Counted from the stretch's first letter, positions 1 to 9,065 are shown. The stretch: 64,000 bases of DNA from Planctomycetaceae bacterium (GCA_013823135.1 PNLP01000027.1:1-64000), one strand, 5' to 3'. Program-made: numbers and translations. Notes: generated from the sequence alone by a model not told the origin.

Positions 1-1
1 G

Positions 2-241
2 GTGAACCTGAACCGATTGCACAAGTTCGCGACGGCGATGGACCCGATGTCTGCACCCATGTTCGCGAAGTTCCTCGGGACCGACAACAAACCCGTGAGC
101 GCCTTGCGAGTGACAGTGGAGGGTGGAGCAAAGCTGACCGTGAAGGCAACCGTGAACGTTCGGCTGCTGCCTCGGATGTTCCTCGTGGGCGAATCCAGCA
201 CGACCACGTTTGAAAAGGTTGGGGACAAGATCAAGCCGTAA
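2..241 (+). CDS. C-terminal end of an unknown protein (partial)
   Basis: An open frame enters from the left edge and stops with TAA at 239-241, giving at least 79 residues. The visible part looks like a soluble C-terminal domain of alternating beta-strand character (for example VTVEGGAKLTVKATVNVRLL). I do not recognise a family. The apparent GTG at position 2 may be an internal valine, so the true start is probably upstream of the window. It is followed by a long inverted repeat and then by a convergent TPR gene. Confidence 0.5.
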   Translation: MNLNRLHKFATAMDPMSAPMFAKFLGTDNKPVSALRVTVEGGAKLTVKATVNVRLLPRMFLVGESSTTTFEKVGDKIKP

Positions 242-295
242 CAATGATGTGCTCTTGGCGAGCGGAAGACTATATTTCGAGCGGTTGGGAATCTT

Positions 296-365
296 TTGGC
301 GAGCCGCCCGTGTTAACGGGCGGGTGGTTGGCTGAACCCGCCCGTTAACACGGGCGGCTCGCCAA
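296..365. repeat. Inverted repeat with 29-bp arms
   Basis: Two perfectly complementary 29-bp arms (296-324 and 337-365) flank a 12-base spacer. The outer edge reads TTGGCGAGC and the core is CCGCCCGTGTTAACGGGCGG, itself palindromic. It lies between two convergent genes and has no T-tract. It shares the GGCGAGC edge with several other repeats in the window that have different cores. Confidence 0.9.
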
Positions 366-378
366 GAGTGGATCGGAG

Positions 379-1758
379 TCACTTCTTCGGTGGCGGCAGT
401 TTCTTGTTGAGTTCCGCGAGCAACTCCTCGGCTTCCTTGCGATAGACAAACCCATCCTTGCTCTCACAGGCGGCCTTCACGATCTTTTGCGCCTCCTCGC
501 TTGCTCCGCGATCCGCAAACACCTTCGCCAGGAAGTATGCAGCATCCGGGCTCAGCGAACCCAGCCCCACTGCCGATCGGCCCATTTTCTCGGCGTCGGC
601 GGCCCGCCCGGCCTTGAAAAGGCAGTACGCCAGCACGGCCCGCGGTTCGCCGGCCCGGGGGTTTTGCTTCGCATACCCTTCCGCGAGTTCGGTCGCTCTC
701 CGCTTACCGGTCAGGTCGCCCGACTCGGCCAACACCAGCGCCAGGTTCACCACACCGAACCCGAACGACGGGTGATCCTTGACCAACTCCTCGAAAATCG
801 TCGCGGCGGCTGTGTAGTCCTTCGCATAGCGGGCTGCCAGGCCGGTCAGCGCCTTGGTGTCGCGTGCGGTGGGTTCCATCTTCTGGGCCGCGGCAATGTG
901 GGCCTTCGCGGTATCCAGCCGGCCACGGTCGAGGAGATAACCTGCCAGCCCGCGGTGAACTTTGGCCGAATTCGGGTGCGCCGCGACCGCCTTGGCGTAC
1001 CATTCATCGGCCTTGGCGAAATCCTGTTTCGCGGTCCACAACTGGGCCATGGAAAGCTGCGGCGGGTCGAGCGTGGGGTCTTCCTTCGCGGCGGCTTGCA
1101 AATCAGTGAACGCATCTTCCGTGCGACCGAGCAGGAAACTGGTGCGAGCCAGCCGCTGTCGGAGTCCGGCGTTCCTCGGATCAGCTTCCAGCAAGGCACT
1201 GACGTGGGTTTTGACGGATGCGTGATCGCCGCGTACTTCGAAGGCTGCGGCAAGGCCAAGTCTTGCTTCACGCTGGTAACGTTTCTTGGTGTCGGCGTCC
1301 CAGCGTGTCGATTCTGTCATTGCGAGTGCGGTGGAACACCCCAGGATCGCGTCGGTAATGCGTCCTTCGCCGAGTGCGAAACTGGCATTGGTCAAGAACA
1401 CATCCGGGTGAGTCGAGTCCTCGGCTGCGGCCTGTTCGATGAGGACGCGGGCTTGCTGGCCGTTCCCCGTTTCGACACACCAGCGGGCCGCGACGACCTT
1501 CGCCGGAGGAAACGCTGGGTTGGCCTTCGACGCGGCCTGCAACAGTTTCAGTGCGTCGTCGAGTTTCCCGGCGAGGAATGCTTCCTTCGCTTTCTCTTCG
1601 TCCGCGGTACCCGGCGCCGTTTTGGGTGGGTCTTTGGGTGGATCTTTGGGCTGCTGACCCGAGGCCGAAGTCGTGAATACGCAGAACGCGATGAGCAATA
1701 CTCCGCTCATCCGTCGAGTCACCAGACCCAAGTGTAAGAGGCTCTTGGCACCCATCAC
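379..1758 (-). CDS. Secreted TPR-repeat protein
   Basis: Protein of about 459 residues with an N-terminal hydrophobic segment (about residues 15-34, ending near TSASG) that looks like a signal peptide, then a proline/lysine-rich linker (KDPPKDPPK) and tandem helical repeats of TPR type (for example DPRNAGLRQRLARTSFLLGRTEDA). TPR arrays mediate protein-protein contacts; the partner is unknown. The start is either GTG at 1758 or ATG at 1755. The upstream TPR gene stops at 1755-1757, so the two overlap by 4 bases or 1 base (GTGATG) and are probably translationally coupled. It is the last gene of an ExbD-TPR-TPR operon. Confidence 0.8.
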   Translation of the reverse strand: MMGAKSLLHLGLVTRRMSGVLLIAFCVFTTSASGQQPKDPPKDPPKTAPGTADEEKAKEAFLAGKLDDALKLLQAASKANPAFPPAKVVAARWCVETGNGQQARVLIEQAAAEDSTHPDVFLTNASFALGEGRITDAILGCSTALAMTESTRWDADTKKRYQREARLGLAAAFEVRGDHASVKTHVSALLEADPRNAGLRQRLARTSFLLGRTEDAFTDLQAAAKEDPTLDPPQLSMAQLWTAKQDFAKADEWYAKAVAAHPNSAKVHRGLAGYLLDRGRLDTAKAHIAAAQKMEPTARDTKALTGLAARYAKDYTAAATIFEELVKDHPSFGFGVVNLALVLAESGDLTGKRRATELAEGYAKQNPRAGEPRAVLAYCLFKAGRAADAEKMGRSAVGLGSLSPDAAYFLAKVFADRGASEEAQKIVKAACESKDGFVYRKEAEELLAELNKKLPPPKK

Positions 1759-4001
1759 GGTCTCTCTTTCAGGAGCATGAGCTTGGCCGCGATCAATTCG
1801 GCCTGTTCGCGGTCGGTACGTTCCGGAATATTCTCTGCCAGTGCCAACGTCTTCCTGGCGTCGATTGGCTGTTGGTTTTTTTCATAAGCTACGGCCAGCG
1901 CGACAACCGATCCTGCCGAAGCACTGGGCGACAATGCCACGCGTTCCAGCAAACGAACCGCTTCCGCCGGGCGGTTATTCGCGATCAGCACAGCCCCGAG
2001 GATCTCCAGTTGCGCTGGGGTAGCCGAGGACTCGTTGGCCAGCAGCGGGGTCACGGTCCGGAGGGCAGCAGCGGCGTTGCCTTCGCCTTTCAACTGAAGT
2101 GTCGCCACGGTGGCAATCACATTCGGCTCTGCCCGTTGGTCCTGTGATAGCTGAGTGATCGCCCGTAGCGCCATGGTGACCCGGGCTGAATTCCAGACAG
2201 GCGGGCGTGTCCGATCTTCGGGGTGTGGCAAGGCGGAGAGATCAGCAAGCCGGTACAAAGCCTCGGCCCTGGCGAGTGCGGCTCCGCTGGCACCGGGATA
2301 CTGGGAGAGTATGAGTTCGGCCATTGCCGCAACCCATGCTGCACGCTCGGCATTCGGCGGTGCATCGAGTACGCCCAGCAGGAACGCAACGGCCGGCAGC
2401 GACGACTTCGATTTGAACTTGCTCTGGGCCTCGGTCACCTTCTTGAATTCCTCGTCTCGGAGAATCCACAGCCCACTGCCGACCAGAATGCGAGCGTGGA
2501 CACGCGTGAGTGCCGGATTCAGCAGAATGGCGGATTCTGCGAGTGCTGCGAGTGCCTCGCGGGCTTCCAGAAACTTCCCGCTCCGCACCAGGATTCGGGC
2601 CTGGGTCGCGCACGCCCACGGGTTGTTCGGTTGGATCGCCCGTGCGTTGCGGCACGCGAGAAACGCCGCATCGGGGCGGTTCACGACCAGTGCCACCTCG
2701 GCGGCCAGGCACCACTTCACGGGGTTGGTCTTCGAGGACTCGGCCGCTTTCCACATGCGGTCTGCGAGGTTGCGTATGCTCGCGTCGGTCCCGAAACGTG
2801 CCACAAGCCCGACGAGGAGTTCAAGGAACTCCGGCCGATCGCCGCAGATCGCGAGGCCATCAAGGAGGGACCGAATCGCGCCCGCGGGGTCGTTGTTCTG
2901 GAGCGCGAGGCCAGCAAGGCCGCGGTAAGACTCCGGGCGCTGCGGCTCCTTGTCTCGCACGATCTGCCAGATGCGGTGGGTGCGGTCGTCGATCGATTTC
3001 AGGAGCGGATCGAACCGTTCAGGCGGCAAGCGAGCGGGGTCGTTGTTGCGCAGCATCGTCAGTGCGATACGCATTCGTGGTCCGAGTTCCGCGAGCCGAA
3101 TAAGTGTGGGGATATCTCCGTTGGCGATGGCCTCGGTTGCGGCATCCTCGGCGAGTTTGTCGGCCGCAGCCCAGTAACTACCGAGTTCCGTGATGGCGGT
3201 GGGATCGGCAAACGGTTCCAGATAACACCCGACAAGTTGAACCTTGGCGGCAGGCTCGGCGTTTGCGGCCGCCGCGGAACGGGTGAGTGGAACGAGCTTC
3301 CGCAAGACGACAGAGCGGAGCGGTGTGGCATCGCGGCCGGTTGCATCGAACAACCGCAGCGCGTAAAGGATGCCGTTGAGGCGGACGTTCGCTTCGGGGT
3401 CTTCTGGGTCGGGAAGCTGTGCGAGGATATGCTCGGCCTTCGCCGGGTTTCGCTCGCCCTGGATAGCCTGGTGCGCGAGATAGCAGCGTGCGAGCCAGTG
3501 TTTCGGGTACTTCGCCAGCACTTTCTCGGCTTCGCGTGCTGCTTCGGGGAGCCGGTCCTGGCCGCGGTGGTGCGTCATCAGGACCATAGCCAGTTCCGGA
3601 CTGTCCGGGTCAGCCTCGCCACGGTCGATCATGCTGCGGTAGCGGCCCGCGTTGGGGTCGCTTGAGTTGATGGCGAGAACGCCATCGAGGGCGGCACGCA
3701 TCGCGTCGAGGTCGGTTTTCTGCGCTGCCGTGTTGTAGGCTTGCCACGCGGCTACGGTGGCGTGTACCGACTCCCGTTTCTTGAGATAGATTTGGGCATA
3801 CATCACCCCGGTGATTGTCCCAATCACGAGAACGACAGCCAGGCCGAGGCGGAACCCGCGTGGTTGGCGTGAGAACGCTTGCCAAAGGTATCGGAACGGC
3901 GTGCCGACCCAGCGGAGCCGAGTCCACAGGCCGCGCCGCTGCGAACCGATTTCAGTTGCTTCCGTGGGCGGAGGTGTCGGAAGGCTCATCAAGTGATCCA
4001 A
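1755..4001 (-). CDS. Membrane-anchored TPR protein
   Basis: 748-residue protein with a basic, proline-rich cytoplasmic N-terminus, one transmembrane helix at about residues 53-73 (LGLAVVLVIGTITGVMYAQI) and a long alpha-helical, alanine-rich region with TPR-like repeats (LARCYLAHQAIQGERNPAKA; ATQARILVRSGKFLEAREAL). It is probably anchored in the inner membrane with the TPR domain in the periplasm. The upstream gene, 86 bases away, encodes an ExbD-like protein, and the downstream TPR gene overlaps it, so the three probably act together. The specific role is unknown. Confidence 0.75.
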   Translation of the reverse strand: MDHLMSLPTPPPTEATEIGSQRRGLWTRLRWVGTPFRYLWQAFSRQPRGFRLGLAVVLVIGTITGVMYAQIYLKKRESVHATVAAWQAYNTAAQKTDLDAMRAALDGVLAINSSDPNAGRYRSMIDRGEADPDSPELAMVLMTHHRGQDRLPEAAREAEKVLAKYPKHWLARCYLAHQAIQGERNPAKAEHILAQLPDPEDPEANVRLNGILYALRLFDATGRDATPLRSVVLRKLVPLTRSAAAANAEPAAKVQLVGCYLEPFADPTAITELGSYWAAADKLAEDAATEAIANGDIPTLIRLAELGPRMRIALTMLRNNDPARLPPERFDPLLKSIDDRTHRIWQIVRDKEPQRPESYRGLAGLALQNNDPAGAIRSLLDGLAICGDRPEFLELLVGLVARFGTDASIRNLADRMWKAAESSKTNPVKWCLAAEVALVVNRPDAAFLACRNARAIQPNNPWACATQARILVRSGKFLEAREALAALAESAILLNPALTRVHARILVGSGLWILRDEEFKKVTEAQSKFKSKSSLPAVAFLLGVLDAPPNAERAAWVAAMAELILSQYPGASGAALARAEALYRLADLSALPHPEDRTRPPVWNSARVTMALRAITQLSQDQRAEPNVIATVATLQLKGEGNAAAALRTVTPLLANESSATPAQLEILGAVLIANNRPAEAVRLLERVALSPSASAGSVVALAVAYEKNQQPIDARKTLALAENIPERTDREQAELIAAKLMLLKERP

Positions 4002-4087
4002 ATACTCCGGGCTGATTCAGCCTACCCTCTGCTGAAAATCTTACTGGTGCCTGAACAGTTATGCGAGACTTAACTCGCCAGATATTT

Positions 4088-4597
4088 TCAGCGTTTCTTT
4101 TTGTCGATGGGAACTGTCGTGATGTCGGTGAATCCTGCCTGGCGGGCTGCGTCGAAAACTTGAATCACGGATGCCTGGAGAAGCCTGTCCCCGATCTCGA
4201 TCGTAACCCTCGGTGGGGGAATCCTGGCTCCGCCCTCCCGCTGCCGCGATGCTGCCGTTGTAATGGCCTTCAGTTCCTTCAACAGCACCTTTGCGTCGGC
4301 GCTGATCTCGCGGTCGCCTGGAGCGCCTTCCTCGCGAAGCGTGATACTCGCGATCGTGCCCTGTTCCGTGGCCTGAACGAGTACGATGTGGTGTGCGGGT
4401 TTCGCCGTTTCCGGAATCGCAACAGCGGTGCTCTCAGGACCCCCGGGAATGGGTGGTAGCTCGACGGCGATCTGCCCTTCGGTTGGCGTGGGGCGGAACG
4501 TCATGATGAAGAATGCCAGGAGCTGGAACGACATGTCCAGCATCGGAGTGATCGGCAGATCGGCTTCAACGAGATCCGTGACCGAACGGCGTGCCAT
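4088..4597 (-). CDS. exbD: ExbD/TolR-family biopolymer transport protein
   Basis: 169-residue protein with the ExbD/TolR layout: a short cytoplasmic N-terminus, a single transmembrane helix and a periplasmic domain of about 120 residues. The helix carries the conserved acidic residue of proton-driven motors (PITPMLDMSFQLLAFFIMTF, Asp about 21). I chose ATG at 4597 because GGAG lies 9 bases upstream; an in-frame ATG at 4633 has no such site. ExbD normally works with a multi-helix ExbB/TolQ partner, and none is encoded nearby. Downstream are two TPR genes on the same strand. Confidence 0.85.
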   Translation of the reverse strand: MARRSVTDLVEADLPITPMLDMSFQLLAFFIMTFRPTPTEGQIAVELPPIPGGPESTAVAIPETAKPAHHIVLVQATEQGTIASITLREEGAPGDREISADAKVLLKELKAITTAASRQREGGARIPPPRVTIEIGDRLLQASVIQVFDAARQAGFTDITTVPIDKKKR

Positions 4598-4696
4598 GAT
4601 GTGATGCTCCGGAGTGGCGATGTGATTGGGCAACGGATCCGACCGTTGCCTGCCAAACTCCGTACCAGCATACCACTAACTCGGATGGGACCGCAA

Positions 4697-5158
4697 TCAA
4701 CTCCCCGGTGGGGTTTCGTGAGCCTTCTCGTAAGCGGCGACCTTCTCGATGCGTCGCGCGTGGCGGCCTCCTTCGAAATCTGTCACGAGCCACGCCTGAA
4801 CCATCTTTTCGATCTGCTCTTCGCCAATGAGATCAGCAGACAGGCACATCACGTTAGAGTCGTTGTGTCGGCGGCTCAGTTCAGCATCGACGATGTCGCG
4901 GCAGTTGGCGGCCCGAACGCCCATAACCTTGTTTGCCGCGATGCACATTCCGTGGCCCGTGCCGCAGATCAGGATGCCGCGATCGACCCTGGCGGCGCTC
5001 ACGGCTTCCGCGACGGTGATGGCGAAATCCGGATAGTCCACGCTAGTCTGCGCGGACGCTCCCATGTCGGAAACGTCGTGACCGAGGTCACGCAGCAGCC
5101 CGAGCAATCGGTGCTTGATCGAAACCCCGCGGTGGTCGTTGCCCACAGCGATCTTCAT
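4697..5158 (-). CDS. rpiB: Ribose-5-phosphate isomerase B (RpiB/LacAB family)
   Basis: 153 residues, a typical RpiB length. The N-terminus MKIAVGNDHRG is the family phosphate/base-binding start. The active-site segment ILICGTGHGMCIAANK places the catalytic Cys at about 65, and RRHNDSNVMCLS carries the ring-opening His near residue 99. The enzyme interconverts ribose-5-phosphate and ribulose-5-phosphate in the pentose phosphate pathway; some relatives use allose or galactose phosphates. ATG at 5158 is chosen because the homologous N-terminus begins there and because it overlaps the upstream stop as ATGA. It is translationally coupled to the Sua5-phosphatase fusion. Confidence 0.92.
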   Translation of the reverse strand: MKIAVGNDHRGVSIKHRLLGLLRDLGHDVSDMGASAQTSVDYPDFAITVAEAVSAARVDRGILICGTGHGMCIAANKVMGVRAANCRDIVDAELSRRHNDSNVMCLSADLIGEEQIEKMVQAWLVTDFEGGRHARRIEKVAAYEKAHETPPGS

Positions 5159-6246
5159 TGGCCTATCCACTCCGGAAGAAGTCGTTCCAGGTGCGTCACA
5201 ATCGTGCGGGCACACGCCCGGTAGACGCCAATTCCTGCCCCAATCGGGTCGTCCAAGTCGCCCTCACCGCAGAGCGTTCGCGGTGTTGGTCCGACACCGG
5301 GATATCGCGCCGCGAGGGCTTGAGCATGAGCCCGGGTCATCGTGATCACGTCGTCGGCAGCCGCGAGCAACTCCGGGTTCACTCCCCGGCTTTCGTGGTT
5401 CTCCAGGCTGGCCCCGAACTCGCCAGCGACCGTGACAGAGTCCTGCGAAGCGGGGTCACCACCGGAAGTCGCCACCCCTGCCGACAGCATCCACAGCCCG
5501 CGTTGGGGGAGGTCGTCGGGAGCGCACCCGAGGCGATCCGCGACCAGTTTCTTGGCCAGGCTCTCGGCAAGAGGGCTCCGGCACGTGTTCCCGGTGCATA
5601 CAAACAGCACAATCCGTGCCGCGAACTTCTCCAGTTCGTCGGATGAGAACAGCCCGGGCTCGGTGACTTCGTATCCCTCACCTCGGAGCGTGATCACGGT
5701 CGGCTTCCCTTCCGCGGGGTGCTCACCGACAGCCACAGCAAACGTGTCCGGGTCGTCCACAAGGTCGAGTACTGCCTCGGCGGTTGGCAGGAACGTATCC
5801 ACGACCAACATGGGCAAGGACAACGCCGGGATAATCGTCTCGCACAGCGGGTGTTCAGGGCAGCGGAACCGCACGGGGCCGTTCGCCGTCAACGCCTTTT
5901 GCACAACTTCTGGCCACTCGGATGGCCATTTCGGCTCACCCGCGACAGCCATCACGATCGGTCCGGGCCACGCCCGGTACATCAACCGCCGGCCGGTGGT
6001 CGAGACGGGTAACCCGAGCCCGACGGGGTCGTCGGCTGCCCACGCCAGCACGGCTGGCGGGCCGGCACCACCGGCTGCGAGTGCCGCGAGGTACTTCGCT
6101 GCGTTCGGGCTGGCTGGGTTCACAAGCGAGACATACCCGCAATCACCGGGCAATACGACGACGGACCCAGCGGCGACTGCTTCCTGAGTCACCCGCACGA
6201 GTTCGGACGGATCGACGGTCGGGTTCCAGTCCAGGACCGTCGGCAT
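5155..6246 (-). CDS. Sua5/YrdC-like domain fused to a low-molecular-weight phosphatase
   Basis: 363 residues with two domains. Residues about 1-205 resemble the Sua5/YciO/YrdC fold, which makes threonylcarbamoyl-AMP for tRNA t6A (GSVVVLPGDCGYVSL and the WPGP segment near residue 93). Residues about 210-363 are a low-molecular-weight phosphatase: P-loop VLFVCTGNTCRSPLAES with Cys217, Thr221 and Arg223, and a C-terminal DDP acid-loop motif. Thr four residues after the Cys is the feature that marks YwlE-type protein-arginine phosphatases rather than tyrosine phosphatases. ATG at 6246 has GGAG 10 bases upstream. The gene overlaps rpiB by ATGA. The Sua5 half is somewhat divergent, so its activity is less certain. 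Confidence 0.85.
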   Translation of the reverse strand: MPTVLDWNPTVDPSELVRVTQEAVAAGSVVVLPGDCGYVSLVNPASPNAAKYLAALAAGGAGPPAVLAWAADDPVGLGLPVSTTGRRLMYRAWPGPIVMAVAGEPKWPSEWPEVVQKALTANGPVRFRCPEHPLCETIIPALSLPMLVVDTFLPTAEAVLDLVDDPDTFAVAVGEHPAEGKPTVITLRGEGYEVTEPGLFSSDELEKFAARIVLFVCTGNTCRSPLAESLAKKLVADRLGCAPDDLPQRGLWMLSAGVATSGGDPASQDSVTVAGEFGASLENHESRGVNPELLAAADDVITMTRAHAQALAARYPGVGPTPRTLCGEGDLDDPIGAGIGVYRACARTIVTHLERLLPEWIGQ

Positions 6247-6346
6247 GACGAGGGGTCTCCGGTTCGGCTGGCTTATGGCTCTAATACAGTATTGATGTCG
6301 GTGCGAATTGACACGGGGTCTTCCACGTGTCGGCGGAAATGCCTTT

Positions 6347-6422
6347 GGTGAGCGGGGTGCGTCAGCCCCCCGAGTCTGGAGTCTTCGTAACAACTCGGGG
6401 GGCTGACGCACCCCCGCTCGCC
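6347..6422. repeat. Inverted repeat, family 1 (GTGCGTCAGCCCCCCGAG core)
   Basis: Near-perfect arms at 6347-6374 and 6394-6422 around a 19-base spacer. The right arm reads CTCGGGGGGCTGACGCACCC and ends in CGCTCGCC. Related copies are at 16280-16358 and 25586-25661. The right arm ends about 13 bases before the redoxin stop codon. Confidence 0.9.
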
Positions 6423-6434
6423 ACGTCAGCGCTT

Positions 6435-7052
6435 TCAGTCGTCCTTCTTTGGGTTGTATTTGATCTTGCACCCTGCCGCGGCGCTGGTCTCGCCTGTCTC
6501 GGGTTTCTTGCCTGCGAGTGCGGCCGCGACGGCGGTTTCGAGGTGGAGGGCTTTCGGCTCCTCGGGGGGCGATTTGTCGTCCATCGAGCCGGTGTAGACG
6601 ACGGTTCGCGTCTTGTCGAGCACGAAGAACTCGGGCGTGAACATCGCGCCGTACTTGCGGGCGATCTCCTGCGTGGGGTCGTAGAGGTACGCGAACGGGA
6701 ACTTCTTCTTCTCGGCGCGGACCTTCATGGCGGGCAAGGAGTCGTCCTTCCCCGTGTTCACGTTGATGGCCACGAACGCGACCTTGGAGTCCGACCCAGC
6801 GTGCTTCGTGGCGAACGCGATGATGCGGTCTTCGTAGTCCTTTGCGACCGGACAGCCGTTGCAGGTGAAGACCACAACGACGATCTCTTTATCCTTGAAG
6901 TCGGCGAGTGAGTGCTTCTTGCCATCGGTTCCTTCGAGGTTCTCCCACACGGGAGCCTTGTCGCCGGGTGCGAGCACCTTGTTGAACTTGCCCGGCCCCG
7001 CGAGCGCGGACGATGACAGCACTAACGTGAACAACAACGCGAAACGGATCAT
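6435..7052 (-). CDS. Secreted thioredoxin-like (redoxin/AhpC-TSA) protein
   Basis: 205 residues. An N-terminal signal peptide (MIRFALLFTLVLSSSALAG, cleavage near residue 19) precedes a thioredoxin-fold domain of the redoxin type (LAPGDKAPVWENLEGTDGKK). The redox motif is FTCNGCPVAKDYE with Cys64 and Cys67 in CxxC spacing. Later segments (YLYDPTQEIARKYGA; TPEFFVLDKTRTVVYTG) match the cis-Pro and beta-hairpin region of thioredoxin-like proteins. It is probably a periplasmic thiol-disulphide oxidoreductase. ATG at 7052 is chosen because the signal peptide begins there. Confidence 0.85.
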   Translation of the reverse strand: MIRFALLFTLVLSSSALAGPGKFNKVLAPGDKAPVWENLEGTDGKKHSLADFKDKEIVVVVFTCNGCPVAKDYEDRIIAFATKHAGSDSKVAFVAINVNTGKDDSLPAMKVRAEKKKFPFAYLYDPTQEIARKYGAMFTPEFFVLDKTRTVVYTGSMDDKSPPEEPKALHLETAVAAALAGKKPETGETSAAAGCKIKYNPKKDD

Positions 7053-7110
7053 GTGATAACTCCGGAACGCCGCTATAAGCCATCCAGGCCAATTTGGTGG
7101 GTGCTGATTG

Positions 7111-7175
7111 GTTCGGTTGCACATGCCTTTGGCCTGTGATTGCAAGACACATGCTAGAGGCCTGCGCCACCGAAC
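7111..7175. repeat. Degenerate inverted repeat, family 6
   Basis: Arms at 7111-7138 and 7148-7175 pair imperfectly around the loop ATTGCAAGA. A near-perfect copy with the same loop is at 50512-50576. It lies between the lactate permease stop and the redoxin start. Confidence 0.75.
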
Positions 7176-7223
7176 TCACCACCTTAACCTGGATGGTCTA
7201 CTATGGTGGTGCGGCGGCAAACA

Positions 7224-9065
7224 CTACTTCGGTACCATCAGCGTAAACGGGTACACGAATGCCTGCAACGCCGTGAGCATGCCCACAATGCTCGCAAGCA
7301 GCACGCTGTGCCAGATCACGGCCTTGAAGATGTCCGCTTCCTTGCCAATCTGGTTCGTGCCGGCCGTTGCAACGCAGATGCTCTGCGCGTCGATCATCTT
7401 CCCCATCACGCCGCCCGTGCTGTTCGCCGTGCAAATCAGCGTTTGTGCCTGATCCAGCGTCAGGTTGCTCATCGCCCCGGTGTGGTGGGCGTTCCACACT
7501 TCCGTTGCCGTGATCTTCTGCAAGCCGCCGAACAGGGCGTTGCTCCCTGCGTCGGTGCCGGTGAGGAACACGCCAAGCCAGCCGAGCATTGCCGCGAAGA
7601 ACGGGTACAGCACACCCGTCGCCGCGAACGCCACGCCGAGCGTCGCGTCCATCCCGGCGTACTTGGTGATGTAGCTGAGCCCAAGCATGAACGCGATCGT
7701 CGGAATCGGGATTCGCATCTGGTGGACCGTCTTCCGGAACACCAGAACGACCTGCTTCCGCGACATACCGAGCATGATCATCGAGAGAATCCCGCCCAGC
7801 AACACGGGCGTGCCGGGAGCGGTGAGCCAGGTGAACTTGAACACCGCCGCTTCGAGCTTGTCTTCGTCCTTCGTGCCGGGCGGAACGAGAGCTTCGGCAC
7901 GCTGAACCTGCTTGTGCAATCCGGGGATCTGGATGTCGTAGTACGTCTTCAGCCCGAACAGATCGAGTGGTCCCTTCTTGTCCGATTCCAGTTGCTTCAC
8001 GACACCGGAACCCACAAGGCACAGTGCCATGAGAATCCACGGCATCCAGGCAATGCTGACCGAGCGGAACGTGAGCGGTGCTTCCCCGGCAGGCGACTTC
8101 GGCCCTTCGAGAAGTTCCTTGACCTCCTCCCGAGCGTGTTCGGCCTGGGGATCGTGCGGTTCGCTCACCCGGACCGGAGTCGCGGCCATGCTGGTGGCTT
8201 CTTCGGGGAATCGCCATTCTTCCTTCGGCTTCCACACGAACTTCAGGAACAACGCCAGTGTGATGAGCGAGAAGATGCCGCCGCCGATGTCGGTGAGCTG
8301 CCAGATCGGGGGAAAGCCGTAAGCGTGTGCCGTCGCGAAGATGAACTGGAAGATGCCGAACGACGCGCCGCCAACGAATAACGCGGGCCAGATGGCGAGC
8401 GTCTGCCGCCAGGTACACATCGTTTTGACCATGTACAGCGGGATAAGGCACGACAGGAACGGCAACTGGTGCCCGCACATGATGCTGATCTTGTCGGCGT
8501 CGATCCCGCTGGAGGTTTGGAGCGTCATGATCGGCACGCCGAGCCCGCCGTAGCACACCGGCGACGTGTTCGCGATCAGGCAGATCACTGCGGCCCGGAA
8601 CGGTGGCACTCCCAACCCAACGAGCATCGCCCCACAGATTGCCACGGGCGAACCCGCCCCGGCGGCCCCTTCCATGAACGCTCCGAACGCGAACCCAATC
8701 AGCACAGCCTGGATACGTGCATCTTTACTGAGGCTACCGATGGATCGCCGGATGATTGTGAACTGCCCGGTTTCGACCGTGATGTTGTACAGCAGCATCG
8801 CTGCGAACACGGTCCAGCCGATGGGCAACAGCCCGAACGCGGCCCCGTAGAAGAACGATCCGACAGCCATCTCCAGGGGCATCCCATAGACGACTGTGGC
8901 CAGCACCAGCGCGACAACACTTCCTGCTGCTCCCGCCCAACTCGCCAGCCAGCGCCGGCCGACAAGCAGGTAGAAGAGTACGAGTACGGGTAGCGCGGCA
9001 ACAATCGTTGAGAGAATCCGAACCCCGAGCGGGTTCAGATCCTGGACATAGGTGGCAAAGAGCAT
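7224..9065 (-). CDS. lctP: L-lactate/glycolate permease family transporter
   Basis: 613-residue polytopic membrane protein of the LctP family (lactate/glycolate:H+ symporters; E. coli LldP is about 550 residues). Family features include the N-terminal helices (PLEMAVGSFFYGAAFGLLPI), the segment FGAFMEGAAGAGSPVAICGA and a C-terminal motif near GMDATLGVAFAATG and SNALFGGLQ. Two extra hydrophilic stretches, about residues 280-320 and 345-390, account for much of the added length. Uptake of lactate or glycolate across the inner membrane is the likely role. It is transcribed toward the redoxin gene with a degenerate palindrome between them. Confidence 0.9.
   Translation of the reverse strand: MLFATYVQDLNPLGVRILSTIVAALPVLVLFYLLVGRRWLASWAGAAGSVVALVLATVVYGMPLEMAVGSFFYGAAFGLLPIGWTVFAAMLLYNITVETGQFTIIRRSIGSLSKDARIQAVLIGFAFGAFMEGAAGAGSPVAICGAMLVGLGVPPFRAAVICLIANTSPVCYGGLGVPIMTLQTSSGIDADKISIMCGHQLPFLSCLIPLYMVKTMCTWRQTLAIWPALFVGGASFGIFQFIFATAHAYGFPPIWQLTDIGGGIFSLITLALFLKFVWKPKEEWRFPEEATSMAATPVRVSEPHDPQAEHAREEVKELLEGPKSPAGEAPLTFRSVSIAWMPWILMALCLVGSGVVKQLESDKKGPLDLFGLKTYYDIQIPGLHKQVQRAEALVPPGTKDEDKLEAAVFKFTWLTAPGTPVLLGGILSMIMLGMSRKQVVLVFRKTVHQMRIPIPTIAFMLGLSYITKYAGMDATLGVAFAATGVLYPFFAAMLGWLGVFLTGTDAGSNALFGGLQKITATEVWNAHHTGAMSNLTLDQAQTLICTANSTGGVMGKMIDAQSICVATAGTNQIGKEADIFKAVIWHSVLLASIVGMLTALQAFVYPFTLMVPK

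Noticed and set aside
487..3665. Plus-strand frames of 416 and 480 codons opposite the TPR genes
   Set aside because: They are shadow frames; the minus-strand TPR proteins have a signal peptide or transmembrane helix and coupled starts.
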